A stretch of 64,000 nucleotides of DNA from Agrobacterium vitis (GCF_014926405.1 NZ_JACXXJ020000005.1:1121001-1185000); one strand, 5' to 3'. Numbered from the stretch's first letter, positions 43,465-53,517 are shown. Numbers and translations are program-made. Notes: generated by a model from the sequence alone, not told the origin.

Positions 43465-43620
43465 CTAGCGGATAAGGCTGGCGCAAGATACAGAGCGGAC
43501 CATCATTATGATCGGCCTCGCTCCGAAGAGAGCGAACCAACGGCAAGCCGCTTGAACGTGGTGCCGTAAAACCTATTCTGCGCCCTTTTCCGGGTGCTTG
43601 GACCAACGAGGACTAGCCAG

Positions 43621-46600
43621 ATGCGCATCGAACGCCGTTTCACCAAGCCCGGCCAGTCGCCCTATGCGGAGATTGAATTCCGCAAGGCGGTAAGCGAAAT
43701 CAAGAACCCGGATGGCTCTGTCGTCTTCCGGCTGGCCGATATCGATGTGCCCGCGCAGTTCAGCCAGGTGGCGGCCGATATTCTGGCCCAGAAATATTTC
43801 CGCAAGGCTGGCGTGCCGAAGATCTTGAAAAAGGTCGAGGAAAACGATGTTCCGTCTTTCCTGTGGCGTTCGGTTGCCGATGAAAAGGCCATGAAGGATC
43901 TGCCTGAAGACGAGCGCTACGGTTCGGAAACCGATGCGCGCCAGGTCTTTTCGCGTCTGGCCGGCACCTGGGCCTATTGGGGCTGGAAGGGCAAATATTT
44001 CACCTCAGAAGAAGACGTTCTCGCCTTCCGCGATGAGCTGGCCTATATGCTCGCCACCCAGCGCGTCGCGCCGAATTCTCCGCAATGGTTTAATACCGGC
44101 CTGCATTGGGCCTATGGCATTGATGGTCCCGGCCAGGGCCATTTCTACATCGATCCTTTCACCGGCAAGCTCACCAAGTCCAAGTCGGCCTATGAGCATC
44201 CGCAGCCGCATGCCTGCTTTATCCAGTCCGTCGAAGATGATCTCGTCAACGAAGGCGGCATTATGGATCTGTGGGTGCGCGAAGCCCGCCTGTTCAAATA
44301 CGGCTCCGGCACCGGCTCGAACTTCTCCCATCTGCGCGGCGAGGGCGAAAAGCTGTCGGGCGGTGGCAAGTCTTCCGGTCTGATGAGCTTCCTGAAGATC
44401 GGCGACCGCGCCGCTGGTGCCATCAAGTCTGGCGGCACCACACGCCGTGCGGCCAAGATGGTGGTTGTGGATATCGACCATCCTGATATTGAAAACTACA
44501 TCGACTGGAAGGTGAAGGAAGAGCAGAAGGTTGCAGCCCTCGTCACCGGTTCCAAGGTGGTTGCCAAGCATCTGAAGGCGATCATGAAAGCCTGCATCAA
44601 TTGCTCCGGCGATAATGATGCCTGCTTCGATCCCAATGAAAACCCGGCCCTGAAGCGCGAAATCCGCGCTGCCAAGAAGGATATGGTGCCGGAAAACTAC
44701 GTCAAGCGCGTCATCCAGTTCGCCCAGCAGGGCTATAAGGATCTGGAATTCAAGACCTATGACACGGATTGGGATTCGGAAGCCTATCTGACCGTCTCGG
44801 GCCAGAATTCCAATAATTCCGTTTCGCTGCGGGATGACTTCCTGCGCGCTGTGGAAGATGATGGCGACTGGAACCTTACCGCCCGCCGCGATGGCCGGGT
44901 GATGAAGACCCTGAAGGCCCGCGACCTCTGGGAAAAGATTTCCTACGCCGCCTGGGCGTCCGCCGATCCGGGCCTGCATTTCAACACCACCATGAACGAC
45001 TGGCACACTTGCCCGGCGGCTGGCCCGATCCGTGCCTCCAATCCGTGCTCGGAATATATGTTCCTGGACGACACCGCCTGCAATCTGGCTTCGCTGAACC
45101 TGTTGCAGTTCAAGGATGCCGACACCAAGAAGATCGACATTGCCGATTACGAACATGCCGTTCGCCTTTGGACCGTGGTGCTTGAAGTCTCCGTAATGAT
45201 GGCGCAGTTCCCTTCGCGCCAGATTGCCGAACTGTCCTATGAATACCGCACGCTCGGCCTTGGCTATGCCAATATCGGTGGCCTGCTGATGTCTACTGGC
45301 ATTCCCTACGACTCGGCGGAAGGCCGCGCCATCTGCGGTGCGCTGAGCGCCATCATGACCGGCGTTTCCTATGCCACGTCGGCTGAAATCGCCTCCGAGC
45401 TTGGTCCGTTCCCCGGCTATGCTCCAAACCGCGACAACATGCTGCGCGTTATCCGCAACCATCGCCGCGCTGCCCATGGCCTGTCTGAAGGCTATGAGGG
45501 TCTTGCCGTCGATCCTGTGCCACTGGTCCATGCCGAATGCTCCGATCCGGCTCTGATTGCCCATGCCAAGGCGGCTTGGGACAAGGCGCTGGAACTGGGC
45601 GAACAACACGGCTACCGCAATGCTCAGGTCTCCGTCGTTGCTCCGACCGGCACGATCGGTCTGGTGATGGATTGTGACACCACGGGCATCGAGCCGGATT
45701 TCGCCCTGGTGAAGTTCAAGAAGCTGGCCGGTGGCGGCTATTTCAAGATCATCAACCGCGCTGTTCCCGAAGCCCTGCGCACGCTTGGCTATACGGAAAG
45801 CCAGCTTGCCGAGATCGAAGCCTATGCTGTCGGCCACGGCAATCTCAATCAGGCGCCGGGCGTCAACCCCGGTTCGCTGAAGGCCAAGGGCTTTACCGAC
45901 GAGAAGATCGAGGCTGTCAACGCGGCCCTGGGCGCTGCCTTCGACATCAAGTTCGTCTTTAACCAATGGACCTTGGGCGCTGATTTCCTGAAGGAAACGC
46001 TTGGCGTCAGCGCTGAACAGCTGACCGATATGAGCTTCAACCTGCTGGAGCATCTGGGCTTTGCCAAGAAGGATATCGAGGCTGCCAATATCCATGTCTG
46101 CGGGGCGATGACGCTGGAAGGCGCGCCGTTCCTGAAGAAGGAGCATCTGGCGGTGTTCGATTGCGCCAACCCCTGCGGCAAGATCGGCAAGCGGTATCTG
46201 TCTGTCGAAAGCCATATCCGCATGATGGCAGCGGCCCAGCCGTTCATCTCGGGCGCGATTTCCAAGACCATCAACATGCCGAATGAAGCAACGGTGGAAG
46301 ATTGCGGCGCAGCTTACATGCTGTCCTGGAAGCTGGCGCTGAAGGCCAATGCGCTTTACCGCGATGGCTCCAAGCTCAGCCAGCCGCTGAATTCCTCGCT
46401 GATCGAAGATGAGGATGATGAGGACGCGCTGGAAGACCTGATGTCCCAGCCGCAGGCTGCCCAGGCCGTGACCATTACCGAACGGATCGTTGAGCGGATC
46501 GTTGAGCGGATTGTCCGCGAACAGGAAAAGCTGCCGACCCGCCGCAAGGGTTATACCCAGAAGGCCAAGATCGGTGGTCACACCATCTTCTTGCGCACCG

Positions 46601-47391
46601 GCGAATATGACGATGGCCGTCTTGGTGAAATCTTCCTCGACATGAACAAGGAAGGTTCGGCGCTGCGTGCCTTCATCAACAACTTCGCCATCTCGGTCTC
46701 GCTCGGCCTGCAATATGGCGTGCCGCTGGAAGAATATGTCGATGCCTTCACCTTCACCAAGTTCGAACCGGCGGGCATGGTAACCGGCAATGACGCCATC
46801 AAGAACGCCACGTCGATCCTCGACTACGTGTTCCGCGAACTGGCGATCTCTTATCTGGGCCGCAACGATCTGGCCCATGTTGACACGTCCGACTTCTCCA
46901 CCACGGCGCTTGGCCGCGGCGTGAAGGAAGGCAAGGCCGACGTGGTCTCCAAGGGCCTGACCCGTGGCTACAAGCCGACCCTGGTCTCCAGCAGCCAGGC
47001 CGGAACCGCCGAACCCCGTGGTGCTGCAAGTGCCGCTCCAGCCAAGGCTTCGGGCAATGTTGCCGCCTTTTCTGGCAATGCCGCCCGCAAGCTGGAAGTG
47101 ACGACAGCCATTTCCACCTCCGAAGTCGTGTCCTTCAAGCGCGATTACGAGGAACGGGCCGCCGAACTGGTGGAAGACACGGTCACCGAAACCCTGTTCT
47201 CCGACGCCGCCACCGACGAAGCCGAAGCCGCCAAGGCCGAAGCCAAAAAGCTCGAAGCCGCCCGCCGCATGCGCTCCATCGCCCAAGGCTATACCGGCAA
47301 CATGTGCTCCGAGTGCCAGAACTTTACGATGGTACGGAATGGGACATGCGAGAAGTGCGACACGTGTGGATCGACGAGTGGGTGCAGCTGA
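43621..47391 (+). CDS. nrdJ: Adenosylcobalamin-dependent (class II) ribonucleotide reductase NrdJ
   Basis: Reduces ribonucleotides to deoxyribonucleotides with a radical generated from adenosylcobalamin, in aerobic or anaerobic conditions. The 1256-residue form is complete. Active-site features are [17 protein letters not shown] near residue 152, the substrate Cys in [15 protein letters not shown], the catalytic loop [20 protein letters not shown] near residue 475, and [20 protein letters not shown]. The C-terminus has [22 protein letters not shown]-type cysteines for re-reduction. A tetrapeptide repeat ([16 protein letters not shown]) lies near residue 967. ATG 43621 follows a GAGGA. It needs the B12 made by the cob genes of this window. 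Confidence 0.97.
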   Translation: MRIERRFTKPGQSPYAEIEFRKAVSEIKNPDGSVVFRLADIDVPAQFSQVAADILAQKYFRKAGVPKILKKVEENDVPSFLWRSVADEKAMKDLPEDERYGSETDARQVFSRLAGTWAYWGWKGKYFTSEEDVLAFRDELAYMLATQRVAPNSPQWFNTGLHWAYGIDGPGQGHFYIDPFTGKLTKSKSAYEHPQPHACFIQSVEDDLVNEGGIMDLWVREARLFKYGSGTGSNFSHLRGEGEKLSGGGKSSGLMSFLKIGDRAAGAIKSGGTTRRAAKMVVVDIDHPDIENYIDWKVKEEQKVAALVTGSKVVAKHLKAIMKACINCSGDNDACFDPNENPALKREIRAAKKDMVPENYVKRVIQFAQQGYKDLEFKTYDTDWDSEAYLTVSGQNSNNSVSLRDDFLRAVEDDGDWNLTARRDGRVMKTLKARDLWEKISYAAWASADPGLHFNTTMNDWHTCPAAGPIRASNPCSEYMFLDDTACNLASLNLLQFKDADTKKIDIADYEHAVRLWTVVLEVSVMMAQFPSRQIAELSYEYRTLGLGYANIGGLLMSTGIPYDSAEGRAICGALSAIMTGVSYATSAEIASELGPFPGYAPNRDNMLRVIRNHRRAAHGLSEGYEGLAVDPVPLVHAECSDPALIAHAKAAWDKALELGEQHGYRNAQVSVVAPTGTIGLVMDCDTTGIEPDFALVKFKKLAGGGYFKIINRAVPEALRTLGYTESQLAEIEAYAVGHGNLNQAPGVNPGSLKAKGFTDEKIEAVNAALGAAFDIKFVFNQWTLGADFLKETLGVSAEQLTDMSFNLLEHLGFAKKDIEAANIHVCGAMTLEGAPFLKKEHLAVFDCANPCGKIGKRYLSVESHIRMMAAAQPFISGAISKTINMPNEATVEDCGAAYMLSWKLALKANALYRDGSKLSQPLNSSLIEDEDDEDALEDLMSQPQAAQAVTITERIVERIVERIVREQEKLPTRRKGYTQKAKIGGHTIFLRTGEYDDGRLGEIFLDMNKEGSALRAFINNFAISVSLGLQYGVPLEEYVDAFTFTKFEPAGMVTGNDAIKNATSILDYVFRELAISYLGRNDLAHVDTSDFSTTALGRGVKEGKADVVSKGLTRGYKPTLVSSSQAGTAEPRGAASAAPAKASGNVAAFSGNAARKLEVTTAISTSEVVSFKRDYEERAAELVEDTVTETLFSDAATDEAEAAKAEAKKLEAARRMRSIAQGYTGNMCSECQNFTMVRNGTCEKCDTCGSTSGCS

Positions 47392-47493
47392 TTAGCTGAG
47401 GTTTGAAACGAATTTGGCCCGGGTGAAAGCTCGGGCTGAAATGCAATGCGGAACGAAACAGGAATCAACCCCTGACTGAAACTTCGCATAAAA

Positions 47494-47520
47494 AAAGCCG
47501 ACATCGACGATGCCGGCTTT
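47494..47520. terminator. Hairpin after nrdJ
   Basis: AAAGCCGACATCG and CGATGCCGGCTTT form a stem with one mismatch. A run of A precedes it, so the U-run needed for intrinsic termination exists only for minus-strand transcripts. In the + direction it may act as a weak terminator or 3' stabiliser of the nrdJ message. Confidence 0.5.
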
Positions 47521-47664
47521 CACGAATATCCAGTTAAGGCATTCGTGCGATGAGAAACAAAACTTCCCACCACTGTTGCAAGTCGGTTCTAAAGGAAGTT
47601 GGACGTCGAGTCGAGTTGATCTTAACGTTTTCCAAAGCGTAAAGCGCAGAACGGACGAACGAAA

Positions 47665-48189
47665 TTGAAATCGTCTAATCGACCATCAGAGCACGAGTTC
47701 TCCTCGCATGTTAAAAAAGAAGTGGCGCAGCGGGCAGGGTTTGTGTGTTCCCGCTGTAAAGCAAGAACAGTCGGCGCATCGGCTGTTGATACAGAGCATT
47801 CCCTATCGGTTGGAGTGGCCGCTCACATTCATGCGGCATCTCAACTTGGACCAAGATACAATCCTCTGTTGCGAGCCGAAGAAACTGCAGACATTTCCAA
47901 TGCAATTCATCTGTGTGCTTCCTGCTCAGTCTTGATCGATAAAAATGGCGGACAAGACTTTTCGCCCGAGAACCTGAGAAAAATAAAAACTGATCATGAA
48001 TCGGAAATGTTCCTTGAAATCGGACGTCAACCAGAAAATAAATTCATCGATGTAGCTGGTACGCACGAGGCTTCCGGTATAGGCAACGTAACAGGATTGG
48101 AAATAAACCAGTCGGTCCGAATTTTACCAGGCACAGTTGTTCGCGCATCTGGCATTGGGCATATAATTGGCACGAAGATAGGAGGCTGA
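47665..48189 (+). CDS. HNH-nuclease-like protein
   Basis: A 174-residue protein. Residues about 15-120 resemble an HNH-related domain common at the N-terminus of accessory and defence proteins: VAQRAGFVCSRCKARTVG (CxxC), SVGVAAHIHAASQLGPRYNP (the AAHI motif), ISNAIHLCASCSVLIDKNGG (CxxC and Asp/Asn) and ENLRKIKTDHESE. The remaining about 45 residues contain two short ASGIGxxxG-type repeats (ASGIGNVTGLEINQ, ASGIGHIIGTKIGG), perhaps beta-strands. The usual effector domain that follows this HNH module is missing. Local sequence is AT-richer than the neighbours, suggesting recent gain. It ends two bases before a zinc-ribbon gene. Confidence 0.7.
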   Translation: MKSSNRPSEHEFSSHVKKEVAQRAGFVCSRCKARTVGASAVDTEHSLSVGVAAHIHAASQLGPRYNPLLRAEETADISNAIHLCASCSVLIDKNGGQDFSPENLRKIKTDHESEMFLEIGRQPENKFIDVAGTHEASGIGNVTGLEINQSVRILPGTVVRASGIGHIIGTKIGG

Positions 48190-48191
48190 AG

Positions 48192-48425
48192 GTGAGTGTT
48201 TCAGTTTCTTATGGAATGAAATGTAACAGTTGCAATTCAAGAATAGGTACATTTGTTACAGTTGGTGCAGGCGCTGATTCCGAACGGTGTCCCCGTTGCT
48301 CCGGGCAACTTGTTGCCGATAGCAATTCATCTCCAATCTACTCGAATTTTTCATGTAGTTGCGGTGCTCGAATTGGATTGGCCGTCGGGTTACGAAATTG
48401 CCCGCAGTGTAACCGCACTATTTAG
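48192..48425 (+). CDS. Small zinc-ribbon protein with four CxxC-type motifs
   Basis: A 77-residue protein with cysteine pairs KCNSC, RCPRC, SCSC and NCPQC, expected to bind two zinc ions as paired zinc ribbons. The start is GTG at 48192, with AGGAGG at 48180-48185. The preceding HNH-type gene ends two bases earlier, so the two should be translated from one transcript. No family is recognised. It could be a nucleic-acid-binding partner of the HNH protein. Confidence 0.6.
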   Translation: MSVSVSYGMKCNSCNSRIGTFVTVGAGADSERCPRCSGQLVADSNSSPIYSNFSCSCGARIGLAVGLRNCPQCNRTI

Positions 48426-48686
48426 TGAATACGGAAATGTTTTAGGTCTGTTAGATGAATAGGCCTGAAGCATTAAGGGTAACGAAAACACCGTTAATTT
48501 GCCTCAAGCATGTGTTTTAAAGAAAATACGGTGAATTTAGTGAGTTCTAGCGGTGCAAATAGTGTTCGTGCTGTGATGTTCCTTATGGTTGCCTATCTGA
48601 AGCGTATGCTGACGAACCGGAAGACCAGCAAAATGACGGTTTGTAGAAGAACGTTTCCGTCCTACCTCTCTCTTGCGGGAGAGGAC

Positions 48687-48726
48687 AAAAATCATGATCT
48701 TAGCGACCGTTAAGATCATGATTTTT
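48687..48726. terminator. Strong bidirectional terminator
   Basis: AAAAATCATGATCTTA pairs perfectly with TAAGATCATGATTTTT, a 16-bp stem with loop GCGACCGT-type bases and T-runs on both strands. It separates the HNH/zinc-ribbon pair (+ strand) from the convergent nucleotidyltransferase operon (- strand). The remaining 48426-48794 gap has no credible gene; a smaller hairpin (CCTCTC/GAGAGG) is at 48663-48683. Confidence 0.85.
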
Positions 48727-48794
48727 TAGGTGAGGGATGCGCTCAGTGGTCCTTGAATGATTTGAACCCGGACATCACAAATGACCGAGCGGCT

Positions 48795-49490
48795 CTATCG
48801 TTCGTGAAAAATCTTTCCCACCGGCTGGCAGTTTTCAATAGTGGGTGCCAGCACGGTGTGGCCGTCAGCGATGACGCCGTTGACCATGGGGCAGATGAAA
48901 AGCACGCCTTTATAGCTCATGGTCTGGCGGTTGTTGATATTGTGAACGGCTGCACTGAGGAATATCTGGATGTTTCGGAACATGTATACGCCTGCGGAGG
49001 CGTTTTCCGAGATCACCTCTTTCTCCCGCGCTTCAACCACCACGCCGTCGGTCATCTTCAAATAGCTGTAGCAGTTTTCGCTTGAGGCAAAGACCGGCAC
49101 GATTGCGCCGCATCCTTCCGTCGAAAACAGTGTCTTCGGGTCGTCAGGTCCGCTTGCGAACAATATGTCGGCCAGATCGATGATGACGGGCTCGTCTGGC
49201 GCAACGAGCGCCATTGCTGCCAGAACCGAGAACAGAGCGCCTCCGGTCAGGTCGGAGAGCGTCACTATGCGGCAGCCGGGCCATCTCAGGCGCAGATATT
49301 CAGCAAGCTCCGCGAGGTTCGCAACCTCGCGGATGACGAAGATGTAATCCTCTGGCCGAAGCCGGTTCGCCCACGCCCGGTCACCCAAGGCAGAGTCGAT
49401 CAGCGGCTTTCCGCTGAGATCCACCAGCGGTCTAAAGCCATATTTCGGGGTCCACAAATCAGGCCCGGCAAGGGGTACGATGCATTTCAT
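48795..49490 (-). CDS. Nucleotidyltransferase-fold protein, signature loop altered
   Basis: A 231-residue protein with the sugar-nucleotide NTase fold: CIVPLAGPDLWTPKYGFRPL, VDLSGKPLIDSAL, VIIDLADILFASG and GVYMFRNIQIFLSAAV. The usual GxGxR nucleotide loop of the family is replaced (AGPDLWTPKYG), so classical catalysis is doubtful. It resembles each half of the preceding tandem protein, so it may have arisen by duplication. I use ATG 49490; an in-frame TTG at 49499 overlaps the upstream stop. It is the last gene of the five-gene operon. Confidence 0.75.
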   Translation of the reverse strand: MKCIVPLAGPDLWTPKYGFRPLVDLSGKPLIDSALGDRAWANRLRPEDYIFVIREVANLAELAEYLRLRWPGCRIVTLSDLTGGALFSVLAAMALVAPDEPVIIDLADILFASGPDDPKTLFSTEGCGAIVPVFASSENCYSYLKMTDGVVVEAREKEVISENASAGVYMFRNIQIFLSAAVHNINNRQTMSYKGVLFICPMVNGVIADGHTVLAPTIENCQPVGKIFHER

Positions 49491-49495
49491 GCTTA

Positions 49496-50980
49496 TCAAA
49501 TCAGCCTAAGATAGGCCTCCAGATCGGGAGGCGTGCCTATACCGTGCATGGCGTCGGGAGCGACATGATAGACGCCGACCCTGGCTCCCTGTTTGATCAG
49601 GTAGTTGTAAACCGGGCAAACATAGAACTCGTTGTTAGACCGGTCATTGTGGGCGATCATATCGGTCGCGGCATCGATGAAATCGCGGGCGCGTCTGAAA
49701 TAATAGATGCCAACGGTCGCGTTGTCGGAAATCGCCACCTTTTCTTTCACCTCATCGACCAAGCCATCATCGTTCACATGAGCGAACGACCATTTCGGGT
49801 CTCGATCCTTGTCCTTGAAGCAGAGAATTGAGCCATCCAGATCGCGCTCCAGTGCATCTTGAATGTAATCGGCGCAATCGAAATCGACGATCTGGTCGCA
49901 ATTGGCAATCAATAATGGGGCATCGGGATCAAGATGTGTCCGCGCCGTCAAGACGGTGCAAGCAGCACCCTCGGTTACGAAGTTGATCGGCGAAAATGCG
50001 AGATCGCCATGAGCTTTCAAACCACTGACGACATCGGGTTCCGCATCCAGATGGTCCTGCCGGGCGATCAGGACGAAGCGCGCATGATCGAGGCGCAGAT
50101 TGTCCATGACACGCTCGATCATCGTCTTGCCTTTCACGTCGATGAATGGCTTTGGCTTGAGATAACCGACTTGCGCAAACCGGCTGCCAAGGCCCGCCAT
50201 CGGAATGACGACCTGAACCTGACGGGCGGGCTTGGTCATCGCGGCAACCTTGTCCCGGATCTCGTTCTGATAGAATTCGATGCGCTTGGGCGAGTAGAAC
50301 GAGATATAGCTGTCGGATGGAATCTCGTGTTGGACGATCTTGCCACCGGCGAGAATGACCTCGTTCAGAACCGGGGAAAGATAGTATTTTCCACCAAACG
50401 GGTCGGCTTTCAGCAAATAATTCTGGGCAAATTCCACAAATAGGCTGCCGCTTCTAAAATAATAATATCCAGCAATCGCCTTGCGGCTCAGAACGCGCTT
50501 TTCCGCCGTTTCTATGACATATCCAGACTTATCCTCACGGATATAGGACCAGCGGGGGTGTACGGAATTGAAGGTCACGACACCGGCATCGGCCTGCGAG
50601 CGCGTAAAATCTCGTGCAATGCCCGCCAGATCCGCGTCGATAATCTGGTCGCCATTGCAGATCACCAGAGGATCGTCGTCCACAATATGATCGACGGCCA
50701 TCAGCGCCGAGCACACAGCGCCCATGGTCGGATTGTTCAGTTTGATAACGACGGTGCTTTCGCCAGCCAGCAATTTCAAAATTGAATCGAGACTGTATTC
50801 AAGCGCATCCTGATTAAGAACGATAAAGATGAACTTCGCGGAGGCATCGCGGTTGCGGATACTGTTGACGACGAGCGAGATCATCGGCGAACCGTCGATT
50901 TCGATCAGAGGCTTGGGGAAATGAAACTCGTCCTTTGGGAAAAGATCATCCTTCGACGCGATGGGGATAAGATATCTCAT
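49496..50980 (-). CDS. Tandem double nucleotidyltransferase-fold protein
   Basis: A 494-residue protein of two NTase-like halves. The first (residues about 1-240) starts LIPIASKDDLFPKDEFHFPK and has ICNGDQIIDADLAG and SYIREDKSGYVIETAEKRVL. The second (about 250-494) starts VVIPMAGLGSRFAQVGYLKP, with an intact GxGSR loop, and has IANCDQIVDFDCAD and WSFAHVNDDGLVDEVKEKVA. Only the second half therefore looks catalytic. The nucleotide and sugar or alcohol phosphate are unknown; CTP-dependent LicC-like or GTP/UTP-dependent sugar transfers are all possible. It overlaps the HAD gene by four bases. Confidence 0.82.
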   Translation of the reverse strand: MRYLIPIASKDDLFPKDEFHFPKPLIEIDGSPMISLVVNSIRNRDASAKFIFIVLNQDALEYSLDSILKLLAGESTVVIKLNNPTMGAVCSALMAVDHIVDDDPLVICNGDQIIDADLAGIARDFTRSQADAGVVTFNSVHPRWSYIREDKSGYVIETAEKRVLSRKAIAGYYYFRSGSLFVEFAQNYLLKADPFGGKYYLSPVLNEVILAGGKIVQHEIPSDSYISFYSPKRIEFYQNEIRDKVAAMTKPARQVQVVIPMAGLGSRFAQVGYLKPKPFIDVKGKTMIERVMDNLRLDHARFVLIARQDHLDAEPDVVSGLKAHGDLAFSPINFVTEGAACTVLTARTHLDPDAPLLIANCDQIVDFDCADYIQDALERDLDGSILCFKDKDRDPKWSFAHVNDDGLVDEVKEKVAISDNATVGIYYFRRARDFIDAATDMIAHNDRSNNEFYVCPVYNYLIKQGARVGVYHVAPDAMHGIGTPPDLEAYLRLI

Positions 50981-51606
50981 GTGAGGGCCGATTCGATCTT
51001 GGTGATTTCGTTCATGATACGCTCATAGGTGACGTCGTTGGTCGATCCCACCACCAGGACATGGGCGCCTGAGGAGCGGGCGGCCTGTATGCCGTGATCG
51101 TTATCTTCCAGGATCAGGCATTCCTCCGGCTGCAATTGCAGCCGGTCGATTGCCGTCAGGTAGATTTCGGGATCGGGCTTCGCCTTGCCGACATCCTGAT
51201 TGGATAGAAAGAAATCCAGGTATTTCAACAGATCAGCCTGGCGCATCATCGCCTCCACGCTCGATCTGACGGAGTTTGAGCAGACGACGATATGCTTTCC
51301 CTCCCGCTTCAGGCGCGCGAGGGCGTATTCGTGATGGAAGACCGGTTGGCATTTTTCGACGATGACCTGATAGGTCATCTTCTGTTTGAGCGTGTTGAGG
51401 AAATCGTGCAGCCTTGGCGGCAATCCCCGCGTCTTGGTCAGCATTTCCAGTTTTTTGCGTGTTGGCAGGCCGTCATAGACGGCGAGATGTTCGGTGCGGC
51501 TGATATTGAGCCCGAGAAGCGCCAGCGCGTCATTCAGCGTCTCGTAATGCCATTCCTTGGCATCGATCAGAACGCCGTCCATGTCGAAAAGCACTGCCTT
51601 GATCAT
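50977..51606 (-). CDS. HAD-superfamily phosphatase
   Basis: A 209-residue HAD subfamily IA hydrolase. The nucleophile motif is VLFDMDGVLIDAKEWHYETL (Asp8, Asp10), the cap is helical (about residues 20-85), motif II is HIVVCSNSVRSSV, the lysine motif is DVGKAKPDPEIYLTAI, and motif IV is CLILEDNDHGIQAA. Such enzymes dephosphorylate sugar or nucleotide phosphates. In this operon it may dephosphorylate a precursor before or after nucleotidylation. It overlaps the double NTase gene by ATGA. Confidence 0.88.
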   Translation of the reverse strand: MIKAVLFDMDGVLIDAKEWHYETLNDALALLGLNISRTEHLAVYDGLPTRKKLEMLTKTRGLPPRLHDFLNTLKQKMTYQVIVEKCQPVFHHEYALARLKREGKHIVVCSNSVRSSVEAMMRQADLLKYLDFFLSNQDVGKAKPDPEIYLTAIDRLQLQPEECLILEDNDHGIQAARSSGAHVLVVGSTNDVTYERIMNEITKIESALT

Positions 51607-51636
51607 AATGTCCTGTCCGTCTGGTTCATGGCTGGC

Positions 51637-52257
51637 TTATCCCCATTTCTCGGCGGCGAGATGCGGCAAGTCGGTGCAGATCGAGATGTCGTCACCTGTC
51701 AGATCACCCCAAACATCCCAGGCGGCGGTATGATCACGCCCGTGCAGTTCTGGAGAGACGAGCGCCACCTTCTTGCCGGCGTCGAGATGCTTCTGGATGA
51801 CATCAGGAGTGATCCAGTCGGAATAGAAGGCATCCAGCCACACGCCTTGGGCCTTGTCATAAAAGGGAGGCAGCGGTTCGAGTTCGGAATGGCGGGTATA
51901 GGTTATAAAGCCATTATTGAGATAGCCGATGGCATCTGGAACAGCCATATCGAAGCAGAACAGATCGGTTATCCCGGCCCCCTCCAACGAGGCGCGGAGC
52001 GCCTTGTGCAGGCCGTCTGCCTTAATGTTCATGGCAATCGTGCCTGATCCGGCATAGCTCTTGTGCAGATCCAAAAAATAGTCGAGATCCATCACTTGGT
52101 CGCCGACGGGCATGTCATGCGCGATTTTCAGCACGCCATTCTGGTCGCGCGTGTCCGTCTCGACCCCGAATCCATTTTCAAAGGCGCGCCTGAAAGCCGT
52201 TTCACTGTTTTTTTCGACAGGTTCCAGCCACCAGCCCCTGTGCGCGAGAATTTTCAT
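51637..52257 (-). CDS. Glycerophosphodiester phosphodiesterase-like protein
   Basis: A 206-residue short GDPD/PLC-like TIM barrel. Residues at the start read KILAHRGWWLEPVEKNSETA (catalytic HR and NSETA), followed by GFGVETDTRDQNGVLKIAHD (ExD and HD of the metal and base site). It ends HLAAEKWG, shorter than typical GDPD of about 240-250 residues. The ATG at 52257 has GGAAAGAG before it. Its natural substrate is unknown; here it may cleave or rearrange phosphodiester-linked glycan or glycerol phosphate. It is the second gene of the operon. Confidence 0.78.
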   Translation of the reverse strand: MKILAHRGWWLEPVEKNSETAFRRAFENGFGVETDTRDQNGVLKIAHDMPVGDQVMDLDYFLDLHKSYAGSGTIAMNIKADGLHKALRASLEGAGITDLFCFDMAVPDAIGYLNNGFITYTRHSELEPLPPFYDKAQGVWLDAFYSDWITPDVIQKHLDAGKKVALVSPELHGRDHTAAWDVWGDLTGDDISICTDLPHLAAEKWG

Positions 52258-52320
52258 CGCTCTTTCCATTCAAACGTTGCGAAATAGGTGCTTCACCGGC
52301 CACCGCAAATTCCCCGGAAA

Positions 52321-53517
52321 CTAGCCGGGGTTGAATTGAGGAAAGCTCTTCCTGTCGATGTGATAGACGGCAAGATAGTTGTTCTCTCGGAAAAAGTTCG
52401 GGTCCTGCGTATAGGCAAAGGCATTCGTCCATCTCATTGGATGGATCTGCTGATGCACCTTGGAGACAATCCCGGCGTTACAGAATTCCATCGCATGGGC
52501 GATGCCTTCGACCATCGTGAACGAGAAACCGCCGTAAAGAGCCATGTAGAACTGGTAGGTGATATGGTCGAATACGCTGTGGACGAGCCTTTCCACAAAT
52601 TGCAGGCTGGTGTCCCAGCCAATCCACTCCAGAAAGCCCGGGATGCTCTTGGCCGAATAGACCGGAATATCCCACCACCAGGTATAGATGCCCCAATTGC
52701 CGGAAATGGCCTGAATTTTTTCATGATCGACCGCCGGTGCCAGCTTGATGGCTGAGGCGTGCATGATCTGCCTTTCGGCTGAGTGGTTTACAGTCAGTGT
52801 GCCGCCGTACCAGCGGGCTTCGGAAACAACGGCTGCGGCGGCCTCAGTCCAGCCCGTTCTATTGAGAATGAAGGTCTCTGCATCGACGCACAGAAGATAG
52901 TCGTAAAGCTTATGGGCGAGAGAAAGCGCCAGGAATTTCTTGACCGTCGGCCAGGTTCTACCCTCAGCGACGACCGACAGCGCACTGCCTGAGAAATAAT
53001 CCGACAGCACAATGGATGAGTAGTTCAGGAAAGGGGAGGCCTGATGCATCTCTCTGAACTGCAGGCGATCGGCATCGGTGGAAAAGACGAAAATAATGTC
53101 GTAGTCGGCACCAATGCTCTGAAACAGCAGGTTGATACCATAGATGAAATAGGCGTCGTGAATGGGCACGATAAGAGCGGTTCTGTTCTGCGGCTTCGGT
53201 GCCTCGCCGGATTCCGCCAAGAGATGCACGCCATGTTCTCCTGGCAGGCGGAACTGTCCCTCCATTTCGAGGCGTCCGTCGACAGACCGTACGGTATCGA
53301 ATCGCGTGGTGACAGCAGCGTTCTGGCTCAGAAACTCGACCGCCCCGCCTTTTACGCGCCAGGAGTTTTCATTGGTATGGGAATATCCGCGCAGCCAACC
53401 GCCGCTCTCGAAGGATATCTGCGACGCAAAAACCTCTTCGGCGCCAGCTTTACCGAAGGTCCACACACGCTCCTTCATCAGTCGCTCAAGCGACAAATCA
53501 TCAAGGCCGATCGTCAT
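52321..53517 (-). CDS. Putative glycosyltransferase with N-terminal accessory domain
   Basis: A 398-residue protein. The first about 105 residues form a beta-rich segment (WTFGKAGAEEVFASQISFES, RVKGGAVEFLSQNAAVTTRF). From about residue 112, TALIVPIHDAYFIYGINLLF starts a GT-A-like region: DYDIIFVFSTDADRLQF, then the acidic motif YLLCVDAETFIL (in place of DxD) and WYGGTLTVNHSAERQ. I cannot place it in a named family; the fold call rests on these features only. ATG 53517 is chosen because the longer frame extends into non-conserved sequence. It is the first gene of the minus-strand operon, probably transcribed from the 53518-53689 gap. Confidence 0.6.
   Translation of the reverse strand: MTIGLDDLSLERLMKERVWTFGKAGAEEVFASQISFESGGWLRGYSHTNENSWRVKGGAVEFLSQNAAVTTRFDTVRSVDGRLEMEGQFRLPGEHGVHLLAESGEAPKPQNRTALIVPIHDAYFIYGINLLFQSIGADYDIIFVFSTDADRLQFREMHQASPFLNYSSIVLSDYFSGSALSVVAEGRTWPTVKKFLALSLAHKLYDYLLCVDAETFILNRTGWTEAAAAVVSEARWYGGTLTVNHSAERQIMHASAIKLAPAVDHEKIQAISGNWGIYTWWWDIPVYSAKSIPGFLEWIGWDTSLQFVERLVHSVFDHITYQFYMALYGGFSFTMVEGIAHAMEFCNAGIVSKVHQQIHPMRWTNAFAYTQDPNFFRENNYLAVYHIDRKSFPQFNPG

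Noticed and set aside
43226..43606. 126-residue minus-strand frame upstream of nrdJ
   Set aside because: No ribosome site or motif; overlaps the presumed nrdJ promoter with the NrdR box.
44005..47286. 1093-residue open frame antisense to nrdJ
   Set aside because: A GC-rich-genome shadow of a clear gene; its protein has no recognisable domain.
48510..48713. 67-residue frame after the zinc-ribbon gene
   Set aside because: Runs into the terminator stem, no ribosome site, no motif.
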